Assembly: GCA_025677815.1 (NCBI GenBank)
Contig: JAIXMP010000006.1
Coordinates: 1,302,001-1,366,000, forward strand
Direction of reading: 5' to 3'
Origin: Phascolomyces articulosus
Lineage: Eukaryota > Mucoromycota > Mucoromycetes > Mucorales > Lichtheimiaceae
DNA: 64,000 bases
Shown piece by piece: positions 12,427 to 25,143 of the stretch. The notes below the pieces were generated by a model. The model did not search any database, was not told where the DNA came from, and saw only the letters and a program-made list of their open reading frames with translations. A program made the position numbers and the translations under genes. Each line of letters starts with the position of its first letter. The stretch's first letter is position 1.

Positions 12427-14126
12427 GACTTTATACGATTTATGCAGTGCGGTATTCGTTTCTTGACACGTAACAAAAAAAACACAGCCTTTAATCAATT
12501 TAAAACAAGCACCTTTATTAAAATAGCGCAATAACAACCAATGGGGTGGTCTACCAATGCACATCATAATTACTCCTTGATTTTATAACTCCCATTCCAG
12601 TCAATTGACAGGTCATCATAATTATTTCTCTTATTTTCATACTCGAAAGAGTATCTTTGGTATTACTATGATGGAAATCCAAATACTGCTAGTGATCACA
12701 TAAGAGAATGTATGTTATTTCTCATGGAAATTAAAACAAAAATTGCTATTGATGGCATTGGCGCTGAACAGTCTCGACCAACTTCAAGCAAATTTATCTC
12801 ACGTTATCAACTTACAATCTGATACACTTAAGTCAACTTCCCATAGAAGTATAATATGTGAAAAAAGGTATTCCTTGACGATGATAATCCCCACACGAAT
12901 CATACCAGAGCAATTCGCCACCTCCATCATCAACAATAAAAAGCACAAGTTTACTACCAGGTTATTCTTTTACATATTGTGAATCATACATTCGGCATAA
13001 TACAAAACGTTCTTTTAAAATAAAAGAACATCCCAGCTATACGTATTTTATATCCATTGTCATTAATAGTGACTAAACCCAAAATTCTATACATATTTAA
13101 TTTGGTGGCATAAACAAAAAATAGAAATGTCATTTTAACAAACTCAGGGCTTAGCAGCTTGGGTAATTGATTGATCTATTCAACAATACTAATTAGTATT
13201 GTAGATTTGTAAACAATCATTAGCTTTTTTTATTTTAGAGTGAGAATATAATAAAGAAGAAAGATTCCCAAATACGTTTTTATTCCATTGTGTTTCCCAG
13301 ACTGCTCGGCATTATCCAATCTTAAAGAAACTGTTTCACCTCGCCACAAATGTAAAGTGCTATTGAAATAATATAATAATACATAGCTATTCAATTTTTT
13401 TTTCGTTCCTAATGCCTCAACAAGTAAAAGGGAAGAGCAAAGAAGTCTGTTATTTCTTGCTTGCAAAAATTAAATATGTTACGTAACGATACATTTACTA
13501 TTTAATGTTTATAAGTATTGTTTTGTAGCAAAGATCATTTTTTACGTAGTATATTTTTGATACACAGAGCTTTGCTAATTCTTAAACAGACATTTTGGAA
13601 GTAAACCTTTTTTCCCTGAAATTTACAAAGAAATATATAGCAAAGCACACATTATACTCTATTAATTCTGAACTGATGAATCATCAGTAGATAAGAGGCA
13701 TTTAAAAAGCCTATTAAAAGCTTTAATTGTTGACGATGCAAACCATCCACAACACAAATATGGATATTTACTACGTAACATTAAAAAAACGGAAATAGAA
13801 TTAATGTTGCATCAATGGATTATTATCTGCTAAAGAGGTCTCTTATTTCAAAACTCTTCTCCAGGATCATCATGAATGTTATCGATAATCCATCCGGTAT
13901 TAATATCCTATAGGTGTCGCATTTCGTGTTGAACTCACGAGGTATATTTCCAAAACATCAGAAACCTAAATGATAGCTCAATTTCGACCCATACCACTGT
14001 TTACTATATTGTACTTTATATTGACTATCTACAGCTTTCGATAAGACGAAAAGCATATTTAAAAAGATATTTGACCCGGATTACCGGATCAAAATTTTGG
14101 CTTTTTACTATTTATAGTTTAGATGA

Positions 14127-14134
14127 TGGCGCAT
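14127..14134 (+). promoter_or_regulatory. TGGCGCAT motif upstream of Hsp70-like gene 1
   Basis: GC-rich octamer in AT-rich DNA, about 500 bp before the start at 14629; the same core appears upstream of other members of the family. A related TGGCGC lies at 14183. Function is inferred from recurrence only. Confidence 0.4.
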
Positions 14135-14422
14135 AATATATCATTGTAAGGCAACTATGGATAACAGCGAAAGGTTATGATGTGGCGCTTCAGTAAGCTT
14201 TTTGGTGTTCATTTCGGTGTGATGGGATACTTATTTATAGTACAAATAAATTTGGCAAATTTAAACACTCTTTTGATGAAGGCATCTTTTTTGAGTAACA
14301 GCTGATTATGTATTGCAATGGAATTTTTTTATTCCTGTGGTCTGAATGAGTGTGATGAGAGAAAAAAGTCAACGTGGTGCTAAGGACCTATGAGTGTGTT
14401 ACCAGAGTAATAGTTTCAGAAG

Positions 14423-14430
14423 GGCTTAGC
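14423..14430 (+). promoter_or_regulatory. GGCTTAGC motif upstream of Hsp70-like gene 1
   Basis: Octamer 206 bp before the start codon; a TATA-like TATTTAA follows at about 14533. The same octamer stands at similar distance in front of four other family loci, one of them with a single mismatch (GGCTGAGC). Confidence 0.45.
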
Positions 14431-14628
14431 TGAATCATCTAACAATAACAAACAAAGTGAAATATTCAACCAAAAATACGTTGTTGCACAATAATGTAAA
14501 TACATTATTCAATGGCAGCCCATCCTACTTAGTATTTAAGTAGTCATCTTCTCCATAACTTTTCTTTCTTCTTTTCCTACCACCCCTCTTTTTTTCTCTG
14601 ATCACTTCTTCAATTATATAAATTTAAT

Positions 14629-16800
14629 ATGACAGGGTCAAACCCACAACAAAAACACATCCTGTCTTCTCAATATAGAGTTGTTATTGCTTATGATTTC
14701 GGTACAACATATTCAGGAGCTGCTTATGCATTTACGCACTCGTCACCCATAGAAGTTTTCGATATTCAGAATTGGTATATAATAAAAAGAATATTTGTTT
14801 ATCATCCTTTAATTGATAATCTACTACAGAAATGTAAAGCCCACTTCCTTGAAGCTCAATTCTTTTGATAAAATTATTTTTTCATTTATAGGCCTCACAA
14901 GGGGGGTAACTTTTATCCCAAGGTACCAACAGTATCAGTATATCCAAAACAATCCAGTCCATTCAAACGTTCTGTATTATCCGAATGGGGCCATAGCGCG
15001 AAAAAGGCTATGCTGAAACCAGACGCAATCAAGCAAAATATACTTCTTTCTGAGTTCAAACTCCATTTGGATGAATCTTTACACCGCCCAAATCTTGGAA
15101 ATGAATTGTAAGTGATGGATATGTGATACACTCCAGTTTCACGCATTGTTCCTTTATTTTGTCTTCTTGACCATTACGCATATCCAATCAATTAATCATA
15201 TAAGAAATAGAACGCCAGTTCAAGCTGTAGGAGATTACTTGTCTGAATTGCATAAACACACCTTACAAGAATTATCACGTAGCTTTGCCAAGAATTATCA
15301 TCCAGATACTTTTCGTTACTGTCTTACCGTTCCTGCAGTATGGACAGACAAGGCTAAAAATTTGATGCGGCAAGCGGCTATCCAAGCAGGTCTTATTAAT
15401 CCTTCTGATCCTTCTGATCGACTAATCCTTGTTTCAGAACCCGAAGCAGCAGCTCTCTACTGTGAAGAAACCATGACAGATCAAGTACATTTGAAAGATA
15501 ATGATCGTATTATGATTTGTGATGCAGGAGGCGGTACTGTAGATTTGATCGTTTTCCAAGTAAATTTTAAAAATGGAGGCTCATCTGGAGGAAGAAAACG
15601 AGAATTAAAAGAAGTGACCAAAGGAATGGGTGAAAGTTGCGGTAGTGTCTTTTTAGACAACGGTTTTCTAGAATTGCTCAAAACAAAATTGGGAGCAAAA
15701 GTCATGAGCAAGGTTACTCCTCGAGAAATGAATAGCATGATGGGATATTTTATTGACACTATTAAACCGGAATTTAATGAGACTGATGATTATTATTTGG
15801 AGTTGCCACGTTCTGTAAAAATAGAGGATATACCAGCAAGTATACGGGAATACGACGATGAAGGGCACCTGGACGATGGGATATTGAAATTCTCAGGCCA
15901 GGAGCTTAAAAACAATGTATTTGATCCTGTTGTGGATAAAGTAGTAAGTATTGTTACTATAATACGTAAATTATTAACATCACATTATAATGAAGAACAA
16001 ATGGACAGATAATTTATCTTTGCCAATATTTAATAGTTATCACTTATTGAAAAACAGTATCAACAAATCCCAGATGGGCGATTAAACTTTATGTTCCTTG
16101 TGGGTGGATTTGGTTCATCCAAATATTTATACCAAAGAATTCATAAAGTCTTCAAAGATACCAAAGTAAACCAAATTGTGTGTCCAGCAGATCGTGCGGC
16201 TCTAGCTGTTGTTCGAGGAGCTGCTTATTTTGGTGTACATCCTGAAGTCGTTGTTTCACGCGTATCCAGACGAACCTATGGAATCAATATAAGTGAAATT
16301 TTTGATGAGAAACTTGATCCACCTTCTAAGCGTGTAGAAAGACCTGATTGTGTTCGATGTAAAGATCGATTCTACTACTTCGTAAAGAAAAATGACGAGG
16401 TGCAAGTCGATCATTGTATCAGCAAAGAATTTTTTGCTTATTACGGTATCCAAAAAACCGTTGATATTGGTCTCTATGCAACAGAAAGCGACCATGTCCC
16501 ACGTTATACAGATGAGCCCGGAGTACCTCGTATTGCAAATATATCAGTACCTGTTCCTAAAGTATCGAAGATGAAGAAAAATGAACATCTTTTTTTTACT
16601 ATTAGGTAAATAATATATGTTGCTATTATTATTACTGTTGTTTAATTATTCATAGCTACTACTCAGTTTATACTAATAAGTCATATAATTGGATGGTTTT
16701 TAGAATGTACTTTGGTAGAACGGAAATTAGAATGGAAGCTGAATTCAAGACAGGACAAAAGTATGAAGTTAACTGTGATTTTGATACTGTCTTGAGGTAG
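14629..16800 (+). CDS. HSPA12-like Hsp70 ATPase, copy 1
   Basis: Actin-fold ATPase related to the HSPA12 branch of Hsp70. Exons are 14629-14774, 14892-15107, 15211-15943, 16037-16605 and 16704-16800; intron phases 2,2,0,2; 586 aa. Motifs: phosphate-1 DFGTTYSG (23-30), phosphate-2 DAGGGTVDL (from about 225), adenosine loop LVGGFGSSKYLYQRI (from about 386), then ADRAALAVVRGAAYFG. The last 180 residues (SRRTYGI, VKKNDEVQVDHCI, MYFGRTEIRMEAEF) resemble a divergent substrate-binding beta domain; the helical lid and an EEVD tail of canonical Hsp70s are absent. There is no signal peptide, so it is likely cytosolic. Substrates are unknown. A 192-bp part of exon 3 (15284-15475) is identical to copy 4, suggesting gene conversion. 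The start MTGSNPQ is shared with copy 6 and the deletion derivative at 17978. Confidence 0.94.
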
Positions 16801-17488
16801 AATTCAATTATTAAGGTGGCAAAATTCTTCTCGTCATGAAGTTTCTTTTGGGTACTCGTTTGTTACAGTTTATTCACTTTATTTATTTCTCTTGTACAAT
16901 GGTTTTATTTAGTTTCTGATTTTGTACATTGTATAGAAACAATCTTCCTCTCTCCATTTTTTTTTAAATAAAATAGAAAAATAATGCATTATATACCATT
17001 TGTCTCATTTATTTCACTGATGTATATTTTTGATACTTTATTGGAGAAGAAACTTGAAGGTGGCCTCAGCATTTGATAAAAATTATTGTTAACCGACGTG
17101 TGTACGTTCACCTAAAAATAATGAGTTCCCTTTTATATATGTAATTGTATATTGTAGAAGAATTATTACTACCAGACCTGTATTTGTATACCAGTTAAAT
17201 AATGGAATTAAGATATTCTACTTTTAATAACAATCATTATGCTTTAAAAGGATTATTATAATGATGTACGGGAGAAGGAGTCTCTGTTTTGTTGACCAGT
17301 ATTATTAAGTAGTTAATTTTGTTCTCATGATATTTCAAAACTTATGAATGATTGGATTAGGGTTATACTATTACGTTGGATAAGGTTATCATTAAATACT
17401 GCAAGAGGCTTATGATAATCGGTAATTGGTAAATAATCACCCTCTTGGGTTTAGATCTATGTGCCATACTTTTGTTTACAAATTTTGG

Positions 17489-17496
17489 TGGCGCAT
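17489..17496 (+). promoter_or_regulatory. TGGCGCAT motif upstream of the deletion derivative
   Basis: Lies 489 bp before the start at 17978 in the context TGGTGGCGCAT, the same extended form as at 33503-33513. Confidence 0.4.
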
Positions 17497-17790
17497 CATA
17501 GCAATACAATAATATGATTAGACAAATTTTCCTTTGGAAACTGGAGTGATTCATTCATTGTCCATATTACATTGTAGCTTAAGTTTTTTTTTATCATCTT
17601 TGTGTCGCGTAAGTAATTTACTGTGCACTAAATTAAAGATTGCATAAACATAATTTAACCACGACTTTGATTAGTATCTGAAATTATAAAATAATATAAA
17701 TCACAGATATATCCTTATTACTGGCTTGCATAATAAATATTTCGGTTAGATGTAACATTTATAATATGGGTGCAGCAATCTAAACAGATA

Positions 17791-17798
17791 GGCTTAGC
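17791..17798 (+). promoter_or_regulatory. GGCTTAGC motif upstream of the deletion derivative
   Basis: Lies 187 bp before the start at 17978; the truncated gene therefore keeps the upstream arrangement of the intact copies. Confidence 0.4.
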
Positions 17799-17977
17799 TG
17801 ATAATAATACCAACATTGTACGATGGTTATAATATGGTGTAGTACAACGTGGATCCCGCGTTATCGGGCTGCTGATTTGCTACAGTATTTAAATTGTTTG
17901 TTTCCATCGACATTTCTACGAAAGCGGCTCTTTTTATTATAACTTTCTTATTTAATTAAATATTATACAAAAATAAT

Positions 17978-18275
17978 ATGACAGGGTCAAATCCGCAACT
18001 AAAAGATCCATTTTCACAATATAGAGTTGTTATTGCTTATGATTTCGGTACAACATATTCAGGAGCTGCTTATGCATTTACGCACTCGTCACCCACAGAA
18101 GTTTTCGATATTCAGAATTGGTATATAATAAAAAGAATATCTGTTTATCATCCTTTAACTGATAATCTACTACAGTAGAATGTATTTTGGTACAACAGAG
18201 ATTCGATTAGAATCTGAGTTCCGTACAGGAAAAACGCATTACCTCAAATGTAGTCTTGATGTTTCTTTTAAATAA
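17978..18275 (+). pseudogene. Hsp70-like deletion derivative: exon 1 and part of intron 1 fused to last exon
   Basis: Exon 1 (17978-18120, starts MTGSNPQLKD, keeps DFGTTYSG) and the first 55 bp of intron 1 nearly match copy 1, intron included. At 18175 the sequence jumps to the acceptor and body of a last exon (MYFGTTEIRLESEF, stop at 18275). Everything between, including phosphate-2 and the adenosine loop, is gone. Splicing to the ancestral acceptor (TAG ending at 18178) would create an immediate TGA across the junction, because exon 1 leaves TG and the last exon gives A. Splicing instead to the CAG ending at 18175 keeps the frame and would give an 80-aa mini-protein. Without splicing, translation stops at 18178. 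It cannot be a working ATPase; whether it is expressed is unknown. Confidence 0.88.
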
Positions 18276-18897
18276 AGTCATAATCATGACATGATGGATA
18301 ACTGCCATAACTCCTAGTTCGCTGGTCCCTGTCTTTTTTCTTTTTTTTTTCTTCCCTTTCTCTATAAATAACTCCTATCTTTTATATTATTGTTATTATT
18401 ATGCGAGTGACATTGTCAAATATTTTCATTTTTTTTATAATATCATTGATGATAATGACAGTAGCCTATACGTTTTGCATTTTCAATTCATTACAAATAA
18501 GTATTGTATTGTAGCGATTCTTCTATCATAGCAAAACAAAAAAAAGTATACTATACATGCATTATTGAAGGGTAATGCTAGGAGTGCTTCTATATTGCTA
18601 TCTCAAAGGGACAGAAAAGTAATTTATGCTGACGCTAAAAATAATTATACGAGATCTGCTACATAAAATCCTTGGATATTATGGTGGTTATATACTTAAA
18701 ATAAATCACCATTATTATTTAATTCATTGATGTATGCAGTAAGAGTAACCTGCTGCAATTGAATGTGCAAGTAATCTGTTAGCTTTGTTTAACAAAATAA
18801 AAAGAACAAGATAAAAAATAACGGATAAGGTTTTCATTGTATTGTTTAAGAAGTAAGAGAGGAATAGACTATTTATGTTGATTGCTACGGTGATAAA
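18276..18897. other. Intergenic, convergent 3' ends
   Basis: AT-rich spacer between the rightward deletion derivative and the leftward copy 2. Only homopolymers and short simple repeats are seen. Confidence 0.6.
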
Positions 18898-21115
18898 TTA
18901 TGAACCATAATTGTCAATAGCATCAAAAACACAATTGACATCGTATATAATTCCTGTTCCAAAATCAGCTTCCATTCGAATTTCCGTTGAACCAAAGTAC
19001 ATTCTATGTTTTGTAAATTATGTATTATAAGTGTAATGTCCATATTAAGTTTATCAACAATATGAAGATTTAATTTTTCTTACCGAACGTCGTGGTCAAG
19101 CCGTTCCTTTATTCTCATACCAGGTATAGTGGGAATGGGGATTGTTATAGTTGCAACTTGGTGCACACCTGGTTCATCATGATAACGTGGGACAGTATCA
19201 TTTTCTGTTGCATAAAGAACAAGGTTGATAGATTTTTGTGTACCATAATAGACAAAAAAATCTTCTCGAATACAATGGTCGATCGGCAATTCTTCATTTT
19301 TCTTTACAAACGTGAAGAACCGATTTTTACATCGTATCGTACCATCCGGTCGTACTATACGTTTGGAAAGTGGATCGATTCTATTATCAAAAGGTGCTGT
19401 GTAATTGATTCCGTACGTTCGTCTTGACACTCGTGACACAACAATGTGAGGGTTAAGACCATAATAAGCTGCTCCACGTACTACAGCTAAAGCGGCGTGT
19501 TCTGCTAGGCATACAATTTGCTTTACTCCTGTGCTTTGAAATGCGCTTTGAATTTTTTTATATAAATATCTGGATGAGCCAAATCCACCAACCAGAAATA
19601 AATAGTTTAATCGCCCATCAGGTATCTGATGATATTGAAGTCTAATGAGTGATAGCTATATAAAAAAACATTACGTAACACGTGAATAATAAAAGATAAG
19701 AATGGCATAAGTTTATTTCATCCTGCTACTGCGTTTTATGTTAATCATCTAGAAGAAAATGTTTTATTCTGATATCGCTTACAATTTTATCCACTATAGG
19801 ATCGAATACGTTTTCTTTGAGTTCTCGAGAAGAAAATCTAATTATCCCTTCTTCAGAAATTCCTGGATCATTAGCACATAAAACTGTTGGTAAATCATTT
19901 AAAGCAACCGAGCGTGGCAATGTCACATAATGATCATTTAAACCATCAAATGCAGGTTTAATTTTATCAATAAATGTATCCATCAAATCAGACACTTCTC
20001 TTGCTTTAAGTTTGTTCATGGCGCGCATTCCCAGTTTTCTTTGGAGTAGTTCATAAAAACGTTCGTCTAAAAATACTCCACCGCAACTCTCCCCTATTCC
20101 TTTGGTCACTTCTTTCAGTATTCTTTTATCAGCATTATCCGTAAAATTCACTTGAAAAACAATTAAATCGGCGGTTCCACCTCCTACGTCACAAACCATA
20201 AGCCGATCATTATCTTGAAATTGTACTTGATTTCCCATGGTTTGTTCACAATATAGAGCAGCTGCTTCGGGTTCTGAAATAAGGACAAGTCTATCGAATG
20301 GATCAGAACGTGTGATTAAACCTGCTTGGATAGATGCTTGACGCATGAGGTACTTGGCTCTGTCGGACCATAACGCTGGAACGGTGAGACAATATCGAAA
20401 AGTATCAGGAGAATAGATATCTGCAAATGCAACTGATAATTCTTCCATCGTGTGTTTGTGTAACTCAGCCAAGTAATCCGCAACAGCTTGAATTGGTGTA
20501 CTATATTTTGCGTTATTATCACATTTAGTACATGAAATGGTCGTTATAAAAAATATGTAAAAGGTATTATTATCTGTTGTAATAATTGTATATAGATGTG
20601 GACTATATGCTTACAGCCCGTTTTCAAGTGGTGGAAGATTCAAAGATTCATCTAACTGAAGTTTAAACATGGAAAGAAGTACATTCTTTTTCCTCGCCTG
20701 TGGATCCAACATCTTTTTTATTGCACTATGACCCCAGTGGGATAATGTCGATTGTCCAGTTTGTTGCTGCTGTTGTGGGTTACGAAGTGGGTAAACTGAC
20801 AATGTTGGTACCTTTGGGTAAAATTTACCAGCTTTATGAGGCCTATAATGATTAACATTATGTTAAAATAAAAACTTTAGTTCGATGCAGAGGGGGATGA
20901 AGCTTCATACAGTTTCTAAGATATGAATTTCCTTTATTTTGTTGACGTTTTAAGTGAAACAGGTTTTATTTATTACATTACCATCTTTGAATGTGAAAGA
21001 CTTCTGCAGGTGTTGAAGTAAAAGCATACGCAGCTCCTGAAAACGTGGTGCCAAAATCATATGCGACAACGACTTTATAATCTATAGAATTTTGCTGCTG
21101 ATTTGCCTGAAACAT
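18898..21115 (-). CDS. HSPA12-like Hsp70 ATPase, copy 2
   Basis: Same family and architecture as copy 1, on the opposite strand. Minus-strand exons are 21115-20982, 20842-20615, 20500-19783, 19655-19084 and 19003-18898; phases 2,2,0,2; 585 aa. The start is MFQANQQQNS, different from the MTGSNPQ start of copies 1 and 6. Phosphate-1 is DFGTTFSG; phosphate-2 is DVGGGTADL instead of DAGGGTVDL; the adenosine loop LVGGFGSSRYLY is intact; the following segment reads LAEHAAL where others read PAERAAL. These changes sit in nucleotide-contact regions and suggest altered ATP handling, though the frame is fully open. The tail is MYFGSTEIRMEADF. Copies 2 and 3 are tandem in the same orientation. Confidence 0.93.
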
Positions 21116-22247
21116 AATTTTTATGTGATTAAAAATGAATAATAATGATCAGGAGGAAAAAAAGTATTAAAGAAGGAAAAAAGAGGCACACGCTTACAAT
21201 AATATCAATGATTGGTATAAACAGTTTCAGTGACTACTAAATAACACAATGGGGAATAGTAATTTTGCATTTACGGGTAAAATGATTCTCGTTTTTCTTG
21301 GCTGAATGTGGCATTTCTTGTAGCTTGTTTTCCACTGAGTAGCTTTTTTTAACACCTTGCTACTTTTTCTACTATAATAGTATGAAAAAATGAAAAAGGA
21401 CTTTTATACATACAACATTCAAACTGCAATTACTAGACAATATGTACATAGCTCTGAACCAAAATACATTCCAAAATAACTATATTCAATGCATCCAAAT
21501 TATTGATGAAATCTTGGAAAACACTTCGTTTTCTTTTCTAGGGTGTATATCCGTATGAATCCGCATTATACAAAATCTAAGCCTTGGTGCCACACTACGA
21601 TATGGATAGAGACCTGGTCAGTTGGTACCAACTCTAAAAAGGAAATTGTTGTGGTCAATCATACGAATGTGGTATCGCGCTTTATTAAAATAAAAAGACC
21701 AAGCCTTCTTCCAGATGTTCGGACATTCTAAAATAGCATACACTTTGGGGTCCATATTGAACAAAGCGCCACATAAACCCATAGTTGATTTATTGTTGGA
21801 ACATGCGTACGACATATTATTCCTTCTCTTTTTTTTTATGGACATCAAAATCTCCCTATTGATGTCATTATTTTTATTAATAATTGGTAATCTTATTGTT
21901 ACCAGTATAATATTATTAGTATTTGATAAATACCTGATTCAACTTGTCCACCTTATCCTTTCCTCATATAATATTGTACTATATAAGAGGATATTTAAGG
22001 TTCTCTGGCAAGATATAGACATATAGTAGGAAAAACAAACACTCATTATTTCAAAATGCTGGAGTCATTAATAATTTTTTATATCAATTGTACAAAAATG
22101 TCTAAATAAAATGGATACATATATGGAATAAAATAAAGCAATATACGTTGTTATGTTGTCTATGGGTGGGCTATATTATAAAGCGTATTAGTAAACTAAG
22201 TTGCTGTCATGTTCATCAATATCCCCATCATAAAAATACTATAATCA
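21116..22247. other. Spacer between copies 2 and 3
   Basis: No convincing gene. An 18-bp stretch at 21453-21470 (minus strand, encoding MYFGSE) resembles the start of a family last exon but has lost its acceptor, so it may be a relic. Overlapping open frames of 60-100 codons at 21543-22026 on both strands have no family resemblance. Confidence 0.5.
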
Positions 22248-24499
22248 CTATGAACCATAGTTGTCAACAGCATCAAAATCGGCATGCACATCATATTTTT
22301 CTCCTGTGCCGAAATCTGCTTCCATTCGAATTTCTGTTGTACCAAAATACATTCTATATAAAAAAAACACCGGAGTGTATATCAATACTATTATCGAATG
22401 AAGTACCACACGCAGAAAGAAAGAAATCATAGCGGTAAAAAAAGAATATTTACCTAACGTTAAAATTAAGTTGTTCATTCTTCTTCATTTTACGAATATG
22501 AGGAACAGGCACTGACATATTTGCAATGCAACGAACACCTGTTTCATCATAGTAGCGTGGAAGAAGATCATTTTCAGTTGCATACAAAAGAAGATCAACC
22601 GATTGACATGTCCCATAATAAACATAAAATTCATGATCGATACAATGATCAACTGATAACTCATCATATTTCCTTACAAATGTAAAAAAACCTGTTTTAC
22701 ATTTCACGGTACCATCTGGTTTCACCACTCGTGAAGAAAGTGGGTCAAGTTTTTCATCAAAAACTAAGTCTGTATTGATACCATAGGTTCGTCTTGATAT
22801 GCGGGAAACAACGATTCGAGGATTCATTCCATAATAGACGGCTCCACGAACAACAGCTAAAGCAGCACGTTCTGCCGGACATACAATTTGCTTTACTTTG
22901 GTACCTTGGAATACACTCCGAATTCTTTCATACAAATATCTGGATGAACCAAATCCACCCACAAGAAATAGAAAGTTCAATTGACGATCAGGTATTTGTT
23001 CATACTGTTGTTCAATAAGCGAGAGCTATGTAATAAATAATATTATAATAAATATATTGTTTTTTATTCATAATCTAGAGGTAACCGTACCCACTCCATT
23101 TTAAACCCATCACTTACCACTCTATTAACCACTGGATCAAATACATGCTCTTTCAACTCTTGCCCTGTCAATTTCAACGTTCCTTCTTCCAAACTTCCAT
23201 CATCTTCATCCACTAAACTTGCTGGTAAATCCTCCACTTCGATTGATCGAGGTAATGTCACATAATAATCGTCCATCAGATTAAATCCCGGTTTGATGTT
23301 TTCGATAAAGTAATCCATCATTTCATTCATCTCCCGTGGATTGATTTTGTTCATAACGCGTGATCCCAACTTTGTTTCCAACAATTCTTGATACAGAGCG
23401 TCCAAGAAAACACTACCGCAGCTTTCACCTAATCCTTTGGTGACTTCTTTTAATTGTCGTTTTTTTCTTTTTGGTGGAATATTCTTGTCACCGTCATTCT
23501 TTTCACCATCGTTATATTCATTATAAGCACTTTGTATAAAATTCACTTGAAAAACAATCAAATCAACGGTGCCACCGCCAGCATCACATATCATGATGCG
23601 GTCGTTGTCTTGAAGTTGGATTTGATCTGCCATTGTTTCTTCGCAGTATAGTGCAGCTGCTTCAGGTTCTGAAATTAGAGTAAGTCGATCTGGTGGATCA
23701 GAAGGTAATATGAGACCAGCTAAAATGGCAGCTTGTCGCATCATATTTTTAGCCTTGTCAGACCATACTGCAGGTACTGTAAGACAGTATCGAAAGGTTT
23801 CTGGATAATAATTCTGAGCGAAACTGCGTGATAATTCTTGTAAAGTATGCTCATGTAAAGCAGCCAGATAATCTGCTACCGCTTGAACTGGAGTTCTATT
23901 ATTATCGTTGTAGCATATATTCAAATAAATAAATTATTATTTTATTCGGTACGCAATAACTCTAATGAGATTAAAACGAATTATAGGAACTTTTTTTTTT
24001 TTTTTTTTTTACTTACAAACCATTTTCAAGAGGTGGACGATCTAATGATTCGTCTAGATGAAGCTTAAACTGAGAAAGAAGTACACTTTGCTTAGTTGCA
24101 CCTGGTTTCAACATGGCCTTCTTGGATCCATGTCCCCAATCAGATAATGTAGAGCAGCTTGATAATCGAGTTGATTGCTGTTGGTTACAACGTGGATAGA
24201 CTGATAATGTTGGTACTTTAGGGAAAAAATTACCAATTTTATATGGCCTATGATTTATTATTATTTTTTGTATTAAAAAATGTTTTATATTGAGGAGATG
24301 CGATAATAGTAGCTATATACTGTTATTAACATTTGCAGAAAGGGTAAGGATTATTACTTTACCAGTTTTGAATATCAAATACTTCTGTTGGTGTTGTATG
24401 CGTGAAAGCATATGCGGCTCCCGAATAAGTTGTACCGAAATCATATCCAATGACGACTTTGTATTCCAAGGATGGTTGTTGTGGGTTTGAACGATTCAT
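22248..24499 (-). CDS. HSPA12-like Hsp70 ATPase, copy 3
   Basis: Minus-strand exons are 24499-24363, 24247-24017, 23895-23118, 23025-22454 and 22353-22248; phases 2,2,0,2; 607 aa. It begins MNRSNPQQPS. DFGTTYSG, DAGGGTVDL and LVGGFGSSRYLYERI are all present, as is CPAERAALAVVRGAVYYG. Exon 3 is the longest of the family (778 nt) because of a charged insert after the phosphate-2 strand (EYNDGEKNDGDKN then PPKRKKRQLKEV). The tail is MYFGTTEIRMEADF. Intron 2 contains a run of about 20 T. The gene is divergent from copy 4, and the two share an 800-bp spacer. Confidence 0.94.
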
Positions 24500-24965
24500 T
24501 GGTTTTTATAGGTATACTTAAATATGAATAAAGATAGTAAGAAAAAATGTATTTAAAATGAGGGAAAGAGCACCGCACGAGAATAATGGATGGGAACAAA
24601 CTATTTAAAGAATTTGCATGTCGTAGCTTTTTTTTGTTGCGTGCAACATTATATGGAAGAAAACATATAAGCGACATGAATAGCTCTATTGCGGGTACAC
24701 TTTGTCTTTCTACTTTTTTTTATTGCAACTTGCGCATACTCTTTCATTCATTTCAAAAAAAATACCAATTGTCATCGTATTTTAATGTGAATGTTACTAG
24801 TGGATTATTTTTGGATGCTTCAATATACTATTCAAGCTATAAAAGTCTCATTTATAAAAGCCAAAATATCTCATATCAACGGCTGAGTCGGAGCGCCACT
24901 TAATCGGATATGAAAGTGGATAAGACATCAAATCCTAAGTAAAAAATTAGTGCAACAGCAACGCA

Positions 24966-24973
24966 ATGCGCCA
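24966..24973 (-). promoter_or_regulatory. TGGCGCAT motif (minus orientation) between copies 3 and 4
   Basis: Reads ATGCGCCA on the plus strand, 333 bp before copy 4 and 467 bp before copy 3; it could serve either. Confidence 0.4.
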
Positions 24974-25135
24974 TAAAACCCAACTATCTATTACCTATTA
25001 TACAAAGCCTATCATGTAGTAATCATATGACACAATTTAGTACCCCAATATCATGACAAATAAACTATCGTAAATATACAGTAGGTGTATTTATAAGTGT
25101 TTTCCTTCATTGAAATAGGGACGATAAGAGGATTC

Positions 25136-25143
25136 GGCTTAGC
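25136..25143 (+). promoter_or_regulatory. GGCTTAGC motif upstream of copy 4
   Basis: Lies 163 bp before the start at 25299, followed by a run of A as at 33700. Confidence 0.45.

Larger units (their letters stand above)
12427..14628. other. Intergenic, left edge of the Hsp70-like island
   Basis: AT-rich spacer of 2.2 kb upstream of both SPC1 (leftward) and the first Hsp70-like gene (rightward). An open frame of about 60 codons without family resemblance lies around 12640-12830 (+). The motif GGCTTAGC occurs at 13148 and again at 14423; TGGCGCAT occurs at 14127. No RNA gene or transposon was recognised. Confidence 0.6.
16801..17977. other. Intergenic between Hsp70-like copy 1 and its deletion derivative
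   Basis: AT-rich spacer with no convincing frame. It carries TGGCGCAT at 17489, GGCTTAGC at 17791 and a TATTTAAA at about 17886, in the same order as upstream of copy 1. Confidence 0.6.

Noticed and set aside
12640..12830. Plus-strand open frame of about 60 codons without stops
   Set aside because: No recognisable domain, no clear splice partners and no second copy in the window.
21543..22026. Overlapping open frames on both strands between Hsp70-like copies 2 and 3
   Set aside because: They show no resemblance to the Hsp70-like or WWE-like families or any other family known to me.
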